Shown here one piece after another: positions 53,070 through 59,623 of a stretch of 64,000 nucleotides of DNA; position 1 is the first letter of the stretch; each line of letters begins with the position of its first letter. Origin of the DNA: Nonomuraea sp. SBT364 (GTDB lineage: Bacteria; Actinomycetota; Actinomycetes; Streptosporangiales; Streptosporangiaceae); contig NZ_LAVL01000038.1 in assembly GCF_001083785.1 (NCBI RefSeq), positions 1 through 64,000 on the forward strand, given 5' to 3'. The position numbers and the translations under genes were made by a program. Below the pieces are notes generated by a model. That model did not search any database and was not told where the DNA came from. It saw only the letters and a program-made list of their open reading frames with translations.

Positions 53070-54299
53070 TCAGCGGCCCACCACTGTGCTGCGCCGTTCG
53101 ATCGTCAGCACGTCGCGCCAGACGCCGTGGTGGCGGCCGACGCGCTCGCGGACGCCGACCACCCGAAAGCCCAGCGCCTGGTGCAGCGACAGGCTGGCGG
53201 TGTTCTCCGGGAAGATGCCGGACTGGATGGTCCAGACGCCGCAGTCCTCGGCGGCGGCAATGAATGCTCTCAGCAGAGCGCGCCCGATGCCGTGCGCCTG
53301 GCAGCCGGGGTGAACGTAGATGCTGTGCTCCACGACTCCGGCGTAGACGGGCCTGGTGGAGACCGGTGAGGCGGCGATCCAGCCGACGACATCGCCGGTC
53401 TCGGCGTCGGCGGCCACGTAGCGCAGATGCGGCAGCTTGCCGGCGGTGAAACCCTCCCAGCTCGGCGCCGTGGTCTCGAAGCTGGCCTGTCCGGTGTCGA
53501 GCCCCGCCTGGTAGATCGCCAGGACTTGGGCGGCATCGGTGTCACGCATGGGGCGGATCTCCAGGCCAGGCCCGATGGCGGGCTTGGCTGCCTGGACGAT
53601 AGCCGAGTGCACGCCGTCGCCGTGGTCGGCGGTCGGCGTGATTCGGATGCCGACGAAGCCCGTCCGGGTCAGCAGTTCGCGGTACTCCTCGATCGGCAGG
53701 GCGCCGGCTACGCAGCCGATCCGCTGCTCTGCCGCCGCCCGTCGGACCGGGTCGAGCTCGCCGTCGACCACGACGTCGCTCACCCCGAACCGCCCGCCGG
53801 GGCGTAGCACCCGGAACGCCTCGGCCAGCACGGCGGCCTTGTCGCCGGACAAGTTGATCACACAGTTGGATATGACGACATCGACAGCGTGATCCGGCAG
53901 CGGAACGTGTTCGATGACCCCGTGCAGGAACTCGACGTTGCGCACGCCCGCCTGCTCGGCGTTGCGGCGGGCCAGCGCCAGCATGTCGGGGCTGGCATCC
54001 AATCCGTAGACCTTGCCGTGCGGGCCGACCCGGCGCGCCGACAGCAGCACATCGATGCCGCCCCCCGAGCCGAGATCAAGCACCGTCTCACCACGCTGCA
54101 GTTCGGCGACAGCTACCGGGTTGCCGCACCCCAGGCTGGCCCGCACCGCCCCCTCCGGCAAAGTGCCGAGCTCGTCGTAGCCCGCCACACCGAAACCGCC
54201 CTGCTCGAACGCGTCCTGCCCACAATCGGCGACCACCCAACCGGCATCCGCGGCACGGGCCAGGGCCGAGTAGTGGTCGATGATCTCGTCATGCGCCAT
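53070..54299 (-). CDS. ArsM arsenite methyltransferase fused to ArsN-type acetyltransferase
   Basis: 409 residues. Residues about 1-250 are ArsM: SLGCGNPVAVAELQRGETVL, DLGSGGGIDVLLSARRVG (SAM), ISNCVINLSGDKAAVLAEAF and RIGCVAGALPIEEYRELL, with the cysteines used for As(III). Residues about 255-405 are a GNAT of the phosphinothricin/arsinothricin acetyltransferase group (IRPMRDTDAAQVLAIYQAGL, ASFETTAPSWEGF, YVHPGCQAHGIGRALL). The chain is continuous. It follows an arsR by 12 bp. It would methylate arsenite and may acetylate arsinothricin-like compounds. Confidence 0.88.
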   Translation of the reverse strand: MAHDEIIDHYSALARAADAGWVVADCGQDAFEQGGFGVAGYDELGTLPEGAVRASLGCGNPVAVAELQRGETVLDLGSGGGIDVLLSARRVGPHGKVYGLDASPDMLALARRNAEQAGVRNVEFLHGVIEHVPLPDHAVDVVISNCVINLSGDKAAVLAEAFRVLRPGGRFGVSDVVVDGELDPVRRAAAEQRIGCVAGALPIEEYRELLTRTGFVGIRITPTADHGDGVHSAIVQAAKPAIGPGLEIRPMRDTDAAQVLAIYQAGLDTGQASFETTAPSWEGFTAGKLPHLRYVAADAETGDVVGWIAASPVSTRPVYAGVVEHSIYVHPGCQAHGIGRALLRAFIAAAEDCGVWTIQSGIFPENTASLSLHQALGFRVVGVRERVGRHHGVWRDVLTIERRSTVVGR

Positions 54300-54311
54300 G
54301 GCGAAGCTCCT

Positions 54312-54647
54312 TCACTCGCAGGTGAGCGCAGCTGGCACGGGGTTGCCCATGACCACGTCGGCGGCGGTCGGGAAACAGCTCACGCAGTTCTCGTTGATCC
54401 GGTACAGGCTGGAGGTGCCCTGCTTCTCGACCAGCACGAACCGCACCTCGGCCAGGATCTTCAGGTGGTGCGAGACGGTGGATTGGCCCACCCCGGAGGC
54501 GGCCACGATCTCGCCCACGCTCATCGGCACCCGCCGCCGGGCCAGCAGCGACACGATCTGGATGCGGGTGGCGTCGGCCAGGGCCTTGAACCAGCTGGCG
54601 TACTCTTCGGCCTCCGCGCGCGGCAGCAGCCCTTTCTCCTCATTCAT
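54312..54647 (-). CDS. arsR: ArsR-family repressor of the arsM unit
   Basis: 111 residues with HTH FKALADATRIQIVSLLARRR, VGEIVAASGVGQSTVSHHLK. Cysteines lie near the end (ENCVSCFPTAADVV and LTCE) rather than in helix 3, a C-terminal site as in other ArsR subtypes. The dyad ATCGT-TAATCG-ACGAT (54646-54661) at the start is its likely operator. It forms a two-gene unit with the ArsM-ArsN fusion. Confidence 0.87.
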   Translation of the reverse strand: MNEEKGLLPRAEAEEYASWFKALADATRIQIVSLLARRRVPMSVGEIVAASGVGQSTVSHHLKILAEVRFVLVEKQGTSSLYRINENCVSCFPTAADVVMGNPVPAALTCE

Positions 54648-54696
54648 CGTTAATCGACGATATTAGATAAATCGGCCGAAGGGAAGAGTCGGCTGC

Positions 54697-54857
54697 TATG
54701 AGGAGCTTCCGCGACACGCGCGGCGTTCTCAGATATGAGGAGTTCTGACAGACCCGGCAACCCCGAGCGGTCGTGTCCGTTTTGTCCGTCGGCGTCGTTC
54801 TCATAACTTCTCGCAAAACCGTGTTCTCAGAATGCTGCTCACGGTAGGTTCTGCGAC
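54697..54857. other. candidate res site of the transposon
   Basis: The 160 bp before the resolvase gene hold GTTCTCA at 54725, 54797 and 54823, further GTTCT at 54742 and 54848, TATGAGGAG twice (54697 region and 54735 region), and short dyads such as CTCA-GATA-TGAG. A cluster of spaced imperfect dyads next to the resolvase start is the usual look of a Tn3 res site with subsites I-III. Confidence 0.5.
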
Positions 54858-55772
54858 ATGAGCGATCTTGCCGATCCAGCCGCCGCCGTCGAAGCGGTCG
54901 ACTGCCCGACCTGTCAGGCGCCCGCCGGAAGCTCCTGCCGCACCCGGGGCGGCAAGGTCGCGCCGAAATACCACACGCCGCGCTTCATGCTCGTGCCGCA
55001 ACTACGCGCCGAGTTGGAGGTGCGCACCCCCGCCGATCGAGGCGCCGGCCGGGCCTGGACGGCAGGCCCGGCGATCGAAGCCGCCGTCGCCGGCGTCGGG
55101 ACGACCCGGGTGGGCTATGCCCGCTGCAGCACGGCCGAGCAGGAACTGCAGAGCCAGCTCGACGCCCTGGAGGCGGCGGGCTGCGACCCGATCTTCTCGG
55201 AGAAGATCAGCTCTCGAGTAAAGGTGCGGCCGGAGTTCACCAAGGCGATGGAGTTCGCCCGCACGATCAAGCAGGCCGTCCCGCACCAGCGGGTGATCTT
55301 CACCGTGCATGAGATGAAGCGGCTGGGCCGAGGCGCGGCCGAACTCCTGGCCATCGCCGAGGAGTTGCGCCGGGCCGACATTCAGCTGGAACTGCTCACC
55401 GGCCCGCTGCAGGGGGTCTACGACCCGTCCGGGCACGGGGCGGCGCTGTTCGCGTTCTTCGCCGGGATGGCCGAGTCCGAGCGGGAGTACATCCGGGAGA
55501 AGTCCCTCGAAGGCCAAGCCTCGGCCCGTGAGCGCGGCCGCCACGGCGGGCGGCCGAAGGTGTTCGACGACGACATGATCGCCTACGCGCGGACACTGCG
55601 GGCCCGCGGCGTGGCCGTGCCCGACATCGCGGCCAAGCTGGTCATCCCCACCGGCAAGAACAAGGGCGCTCACCCCTCCGTCGCCAGCGTCTACCGCGTG
55701 CTGGCTGAGGAGGAGACAGGGCAGACGGCCGAGATGGTGGACGTTCAGCCGATGAGCCGCCGGCCGGGCTGA
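54858..55772 (+). CDS. tnpR: serine resolvase/recombinase with N-terminal zinc-ribbon-like module
   Basis: 304 residues. Residues about 14-45 hold VDCPTCQAPAGSSCRTRGGK followed by KYHTPRF, a Cys3-His zinc-ribbon-like module known from actinophage proteins. The resolvase domain starts at about 85: VGYARCSTAEQELQSQLDAL (catalytic Ser), FTVHEMKRLGRGAAELLAIA, and MAESEREYIREKSLEG. The C-terminal HTH reads RGVAVPDIAAKLVIPTGKNK. It resolves cointegrates. The upstream gap probably contains res. Its end overlaps the convergent Clp_N gene by 28 bp. Confidence 0.9.
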   Translation: MSDLADPAAAVEAVDCPTCQAPAGSSCRTRGGKVAPKYHTPRFMLVPQLRAELEVRTPADRGAGRAWTAGPAIEAAVAGVGTTRVGYARCSTAEQELQSQLDALEAAGCDPIFSEKISSRVKVRPEFTKAMEFARTIKQAVPHQRVIFTVHEMKRLGRGAAELLAIAEELRRADIQLELLTGPLQGVYDPSGHGAALFAFFAGMAESEREYIREKSLEGQASARERGRHGGRPKVFDDDMIAYARTLRARGVAVPDIAAKLVIPTGKNKGAHPSVASVYRVLAEEETGQTAEMVDVQPMSRRPG

Positions 55773-56692
55773 AGCTCGCGATCGGCTTGGTCGTGCTGGG
55801 CGGTGACGATCTCGCCCGCGAGGGTGACGCATTCGCCGCAGATCTGCACTCCGGGCCCGTGCACCATGGCGCGGTGCGGGTCGGTGCAGCCGCAGAAGGA
55901 GCAGGCGCGTTCTGCCCGGCCGGGCTTGGCGAGCTTGCGGCCGCGGCGGCCGGGCCGGGGCGGGGGCGGGATGCAGTCGGCGAGTTCCTTCTTGATGTGG
56001 GCGGCCTCGACGCCGAGGTCGTCCAGGATGCGGCGGGCCGAGCAGCCGGGGTCGGTGGCCAGGATGAACAGCAGGTGCTCGGTGCGGGCCAGGTTCTGGC
56101 CGCGGCCGGCGGCGAAGCGGCGGGCGCGCATGACCGTGTCGTAGGCCTCGCCGTCGCCCACCGTCCGGCTACCGTCGTCGGCCCCGCCGGAAGCAACCTC
56201 GCGAGCAGCGTCGACAGCGGCGTGTGGGCGCAGCAGCCGGGAGGCAGCCTCGAGGACCTTGTCGTGAGTGACGCCGAGCCGATCCAGCACGCCAGCGGCC
56301 CGGCCGACCTGGAGCAGGCCGAGCAGCAGGTGCTGAGTGCCGGGGGCGCTGGTCTCGGCGTCGGCGGCCTGTTGAGCGGCTTGCAGGCATGCGGCCAAGC
56401 GCGGGGCGATGACGGCCGGTTCGGTGCCGGGCCCGCCGCTGACCTCCAGCCGGGGGGCGTAGCGCTGGCGGGCGGCCTGCTTGGAGATGCCCAGCCGCTC
56501 ACCGATATCGGTCCACGACAGGCCCGCGTCGCGGGCGGTGCGGACGTAGTGGTCGACCATGGCGTCGGCGGCCTGGCCGGTCAGGGCGCCGTAGGTGATG
56601 GCCGCCTCCAGCAGCACCAGCGCGTCGGTGCTGGCGGCTCGGGTGGCCACGGCTTCGATCATCGCTTGGGTGTTCAGCGCGGGGCTGTCCAT
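55745..56692 (-). CDS. HTH-Clp_N-C4 zinc-finger protein without an ATPase domain
   Basis: 315 residues. Residues about 25-75 contain an HTH (GLSWTDIGERLGISKQAARQ). Residues about 90-230 look like two Clp N-repeat helices (GTQHLLLGLLQVGRAAGVLD and RTEHLLFILATDPGCSARRI). Residues about 270-300 form a ClpX-type C4 zinc finger (CSFCGCTDPHRAMVHGPGVQ, ICGECV). No Walker motifs exist. It could be an adaptor for Clp proteases or a DNA-bound regulator; its role on this element is unknown. Confidence 0.78.
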   Translation of the reverse strand: MDSPALNTQAMIEAVATRAASTDALVLLEAAITYGALTGQAADAMVDHYVRTARDAGLSWTDIGERLGISKQAARQRYAPRLEVSGGPGTEPAVIAPRLAACLQAAQQAADAETSAPGTQHLLLGLLQVGRAAGVLDRLGVTHDKVLEAASRLLRPHAAVDAAREVASGGADDGSRTVGDGEAYDTVMRARRFAAGRGQNLARTEHLLFILATDPGCSARRILDDLGVEAAHIKKELADCIPPPPRPGRRGRKLAKPGRAERACSFCGCTDPHRAMVHGPGVQICGECVTLAGEIVTAQHDQADRELQPGRRLIG

Positions 56693-56771
56693 GACGACAA
56701 CATTAGATTGTCAACGACGGCTCGACAATCCTTTCTTGTCGCCCGTACGGGGAGGCAGGTCCCGGCAGCGG

Positions 56772-57878
56772 TTACTGCGGGTCGGTCTCGGCCAGGAGCG
56801 GGCCGAAGATGGCCACGCCCAATTGCAGGGCCGCCTGCTGGTCCAGGACCTGGCCGCTCACCTGAGGGTGAGCTTCGGCCCAGGTGCGGGCGCTGGCGGA
56901 GTCGGCGAAGAAGTTGACGTAGCCGCAGCACACCTCCGCGGCGGCCGAGCGGGCCCCTGGAGCCGATGCTTGCGCGGGTGCGGGTGGGCATGTGTCGCAG
57001 GCGGCCTGCTGGCCCGCGTACACCACCGCGCTGGCCGGACTCCAGCACGCCTGCCCGGCCGCGGTGACCTCCACGGTGACCGGCCGGCCGTCATGTGGGT
57101 CGGCCGAGGTGATGCGCACGTCGCGGCCGAGCATCGCGGCGATGCCGAGCGCGTCGATCGCGCACATCGCGAACACGGCCGGCCCGCCGTCGATCTGCAC
57201 CCGGTGCCGGGTCGCAGAAGCGGAGAACGGGTAGGCGGCCAGGATCTGCCCGGCCCCTCGTCCATCGTCGTCCAGGCGCAGGAAGTCGGCGGCGTGCAAC
57301 TCGCCCAGCACCTGCTCGACGCTCACGCCATACGGGGCGGCCACGCGGGTCAGCTCGGCCACCGGCGGCGCCGCTCCGGTTGCGGCGAAGCCGCGCAGCA
57401 CCTGCTGGTGCACCGCCCGCAGTCCGCCTTCCACGGGAGCTGCCCGCCCGGCGTCGGCGCGCCCCAGCGCATCGGCCCACACCGGCACCGACCCGGGCAC
57501 CGACCCGGGCACCACCCCGTTCGGGTCCGGGCCGCCGGTGTGCGCGAGCGCCTGGTGGCGCGTGCCGTCCAGGGCGTGGCGTAGCGCCGCAACCAGCGCC
57601 GGCACTGAGGGTGCCCCTTCCAGGCGGCCCTGCTCGTCGCGATACATCCGGCAGGCCAGACCGGTCGCCATCGCAGGGTCGGCGAACGGGTCGCGGCCGT
57701 CGATCAGCAAGGTCGGTGAGCCGCGCATCTGCCAGCGCGCCGCCTGCCCGGCGTCGCTCACCGTGCGGCGCTCGATCGCGGCCGCCTGCACACCGCTCTC
57801 GTCGAGCGCCTTGAGCAGGCGCCGCTCCAGCGTCGGCGCGTTCGGGCAGTCCGGCACCGTCACCATCACCAGCTTCAT
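56772..57878 (-). CDS. merB: organomercurial lyase (MerB) fused to an N-terminal thioredoxin-like domain
   Basis: ATG 57878 with GGAGGCC upstream; 368 residues. Residues 1-95 resemble a thioredoxin-fold module (VTVPDCPNAPTLERRLLKAL, MRGSPTLLIDGRDPFADP). A Pro/Gly/Ser linker with a 13-bp DNA repeat (PGSVPGSVP) follows. The C-terminal about 220 residues are MerB: FAMCAIDALGIAAML (catalytic Cys and Asp) and EVCCGYVNFFADSASARTWA (second catalytic Cys). MerB cleaves C-Hg bonds; the first domain might hand Hg(II) or thiols to it. No merA is seen. Confidence 0.88.
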   Translation of the reverse strand: MKLVMVTVPDCPNAPTLERRLLKALDESGVQAAAIERRTVSDAGQAARWQMRGSPTLLIDGRDPFADPAMATGLACRMYRDEQGRLEGAPSVPALVAALRHALDGTRHQALAHTGGPDPNGVVPGSVPGSVPVWADALGRADAGRAAPVEGGLRAVHQQVLRGFAATGAAPPVAELTRVAAPYGVSVEQVLGELHAADFLRLDDDGRGAGQILAAYPFSASATRHRVQIDGGPAVFAMCAIDALGIAAMLGRDVRITSADPHDGRPVTVEVTAAGQACWSPASAVVYAGQQAACDTCPPAPAQASAPGARSAAAEVCCGYVNFFADSASARTWAEAHPQVSGQVLDQQAALQLGVAIFGPLLAETDPQ

Positions 57879-57926
57879 CGCCCGGCCTCCTCATGCTGCT
57901 CGTGTTGCATCTTGGCGTCCGATCCG

Positions 57927-57958
57927 ACGGTAAACCTTCCAGCGTGCTGGAAGGTCAA
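57927..57958 (-). promoter_or_regulatory. MerR-type promoter of merB, 20-bp spacer
   Basis: On the minus strand TTGACC (57958-57953), spacer containing CCTTCCAG-CACG-CTGGAAGG, then TACCGT (57932-57927). It shares the TTTACCGTC block with the promoters at 38473 and 40825. The divergent MerR starts at 57976. Confidence 0.78.
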
Positions 57959-57975
57959 GGCCGTAGCCTGGGAGC

Positions 57976-58377
57976 ATGCGCATCGGCACGTTGGCCGCCG
58001 CGGCCGGACTGTCCGCCAAGACCATCCGCTTCTACGAGCAGGCTGGCCTGCTGCCGGCCCCACCCCGCACAGCCGCCGGCTACCGCGACTACCCGGCCGA
58101 AGCCGCCGACCGGCTCGCCTTCATCCGCGACGCAGCCGCGGCCGGGTTGTCCCTGGCCGAGATCCGCGGCGTGCTGACCATCCGCGACGCCCGACAGCCG
58201 CCCTGCCGGCACGTCACCACGCTGATCGAGACCCACCTGGAGCACGTCGAGCAGCGCATCGCCGACCTGCTGATCACCCGCACCGCGCTGCAGGGCCTGC
58301 ACCGGCGGGCCCGAGCCGTCGACCCGGCCGACTGCGGCCCTGAGGGAATCTGCCGCATCCTGACCACTACCGCGTGA
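57976..58377 (+). CDS. merR: MerR-family mercury-type regulator of merB
   Basis: 133 residues: HTH MRIGTLAAAAGLSAKTIRFY, EQAGLLPAPPRTAAGYRDYP. Cysteines in QPPCRHVTTLIETHLEHV (about 76) and DPADCGPEGICRIL (about 118 and 124) are placed like the three Hg(II)-binding cysteines of MerR. It faces merB across a 20-bp-spacer promoter. GGGAG precedes the ATG. Confidence 0.88.
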   Translation: MRIGTLAAAAGLSAKTIRFYEQAGLLPAPPRTAAGYRDYPAEAADRLAFIRDAAAAGLSLAEIRGVLTIRDARQPPCRHVTTLIETHLEHVEQRIADLLITRTALQGLHRRARAVDPADCGPEGICRILTTTA

Positions 58378-58418
58378 GCCCTCGGCCGGCGGCGGGGCGG
58401 CGTGGCAGGATCGGCTGC

Positions 58419-58886
58419 GTGCAGGAACAGCACTACACCGCCGACAGCCGGCCAGGCGGACGCGGACGCCTGTTCGTCCCGGTGCCATTCGACCCCGACC
58501 AGGTGTGGGCGCCCAAACCGGTCCATCACGTGACCGGCACGCTGAACGGCAGGGGCATCCGCGCCGTGATCGTCGAACACGAGGGGCAACGCGGTTTCCT
58601 GCTCGGCCCGGCCTGGCAGCGCTGCGGCCTTCAGCCCGGCGGGCAGGTGAGCGTGGTACTCAAGCCGGAGGGGCCGCAGCGGGCCGATCTCGCCGAGGAC
58701 GTCGCCGCGGCGCTGGAGGCCAGCCCGGCGGCGGGCGCCTTCTTCGACTCCCTCGCCCAGTTCTACCTGCGCGCCTACCTGCGCTGGATCGACGCCACCA
58801 AGGGCCGGCCCGAGGTGCGGGCCCAGCGGATCGCCGAAGTGGTCAGCCTGCTGGAAGCAGGGGTCAAGCAGCGCCCGGTGACCTGA
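58419..58886 (+). CDS. YdeI/DUF1905-like protein
   Basis: GTG 58419 with AGGA upstream (a GTG at 58374 overlaps the merR stop); 155 residues. The N-terminal beta-barrel (HHVTGTLNGRGIRAVIVEHE, LGPAWQRCGLQPGGQVSVVL) is DUF1905-like. The helical tail FYLRAYLRWIDATKGRPEVR resembles the bacteriocin-protection YdeI C-terminus. Function unknown; it is likely cotranscribed with merR. Confidence 0.72.
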   Translation: MQEQHYTADSRPGGRGRLFVPVPFDPDQVWAPKPVHHVTGTLNGRGIRAVIVEHEGQRGFLLGPAWQRCGLQPGGQVSVVLKPEGPQRADLAEDVAAALEASPAAGAFFDSLAQFYLRAYLRWIDATKGRPEVRAQRIAEVVSLLEAGVKQRPVT

Positions 58887-59217
58887 GCGCCGCCAGCCCG
58901 GCCAGCGCCTGCAGCAGACGCTCTCGCTGTTGCTCGGTCAGCCCACCGACCCGGCGCTTCTCAGCCACCCCCGACACGGCCATCAGCGCCGCGACCCTCG
59001 CCGGCCCGTAACCAGGAACCGCTCGAAGAACCTGCGCCACCCGGGTCTTCTTCACCAGTTCCTCGCCGCTACGGCCGAACACCTCCGCCACGCTGGTCGT
59101 ACCGGACTTCACCCCGGCCAGCAGCGCGCGACGCGCCGTGCGAGTTTCAGCTGCCTTCTCCAGGGCCGTCGCCCGTTGTTGCGGCGTCATCGTCGGCACT
59201 GCCATCAGAACTGCCAT
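58864..59217 (-). CDS. integration host factor, actinobacterial type (mIHF-like)
   Basis: ATG 59217 with GGAGGG 8 bp upstream; 117 residues. TPQQRATALEKAAETRTARR forms the long first helix, and RVAQVLRAVPGYGPARVAAL, MAVSGVAEKRRVGGLTEQQR the S13-like helix-two-turn-helix that binds DNA. Length and motifs match mIHF nucleoid proteins needed for Lambda-type integration in mycobacteria. The gene ends next to YdeI (23-bp convergent overlap) and starts 87 bp from the right repeat. It may bend the transposon end. Confidence 0.83.
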   Translation of the reverse strand: MAVLMAVPTMTPQQRATALEKAAETRTARRALLAGVKSGTTSVAEVFGRSGEELVKKTRVAQVLRAVPGYGPARVAALMAVSGVAEKRRVGGLTEQQRERLLQALAGLAALRSPGAA

Positions 59218-59304
59218 CAGATCTGCCCTCCCACCCTGTAGATCAACAGCTCGAACTGCTACGCCATACGCTCCGACGCAGGCCACCAGCCATCATCGCG
59301 CAGA

Positions 59305-59346
59305 GTGTCAAATCATGTGACGCCAACCCCGGCTCATCGTTCCACT
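59305..59346 (-). repeat. right terminal inverted repeat (42 bp)
   Basis: It starts GTGTCAAATCATGTGACGCC and ends CTCATCGTTCCACT, the inverse complement of the left repeat with one mismatch. Confidence 0.93.
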
Positions 59347-59352
59347 AGTACT
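59347..59352. repeat. target-site duplication, right copy (AGTACT)
   Basis: Second copy of AGTACT. In the uninterrupted gene the sequence would read CCCAGTACTGG, coding Gln-Tyr-Trp on the minus strand. Confidence 0.85.
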
Positions 59353-59623
59353 GGAAGGCCAGGTTCTCCAGCTGGGAGAGGATGTCGGCGGGGTCGAAGC
59401 GGTAGGCGGAGGGCGCGTTCCTGGGGTCGGTGCCCGACCGGTCGCCCCACAACAGGATGAAGTTGGCCGACTCGCGGGTGCGCTCGGCCGCCCACGGCAC
59501 CTCGCCGGTGCTCGCCCAGCGCGACGGGATGTAGACCGTCTTGGCCGCGGCCTGGGCGGGTACAGCGGGCACGGCGAACATCGCGAGGAGGAGGCAGCAG
59601 ATCGCCGCGATCCTAGTAGCCAT
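59347..59623 (-). pseudogene. 5' part of the split discoidin-containing secreted zinc-peptidase-like gene
   Basis: ATG 59623; signal peptide ATRIAAICCLLLAMFAVPAV followed by AQAAAKTVYIPSRW. The first 91 codons end LENLAFQY, where the transposon inserts; the element supplies a stop (TAG) two bases later. The remaining residues are coded at 31947-33838. The start overlaps the end of the upstream protease by 11 bp, so both were coupled in one operon. A secreted 92-residue stub may still be made. Confidence 0.88.

Larger units (their letters stand above)
33845..59346. mobile_element. 25.5-kb Tn3-family transposon with arsenic and mercury resistance cargo
   Basis: Three facts define it: 42-bp terminal inverted repeats (33845-33886 and 59305-59346, one mismatch), the direct repeat AGTACT on both sides, and a protease gene whose frame is restored exactly when the element is removed. 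It carries a full-length Tn3-type transposase, a serine resolvase with a candidate res site, about thirty further genes and no second full transposase. The near-perfect ends suggest a recent insertion. Confidence 0.93.

Noticed and set aside
54858..55772. Large serine integrase of phage type
   Set aside because: The protein is about 300 residues with a short HTH end; phage large serine integrases are 450-700 residues with a long zinc/coiled-coil C-terminus.
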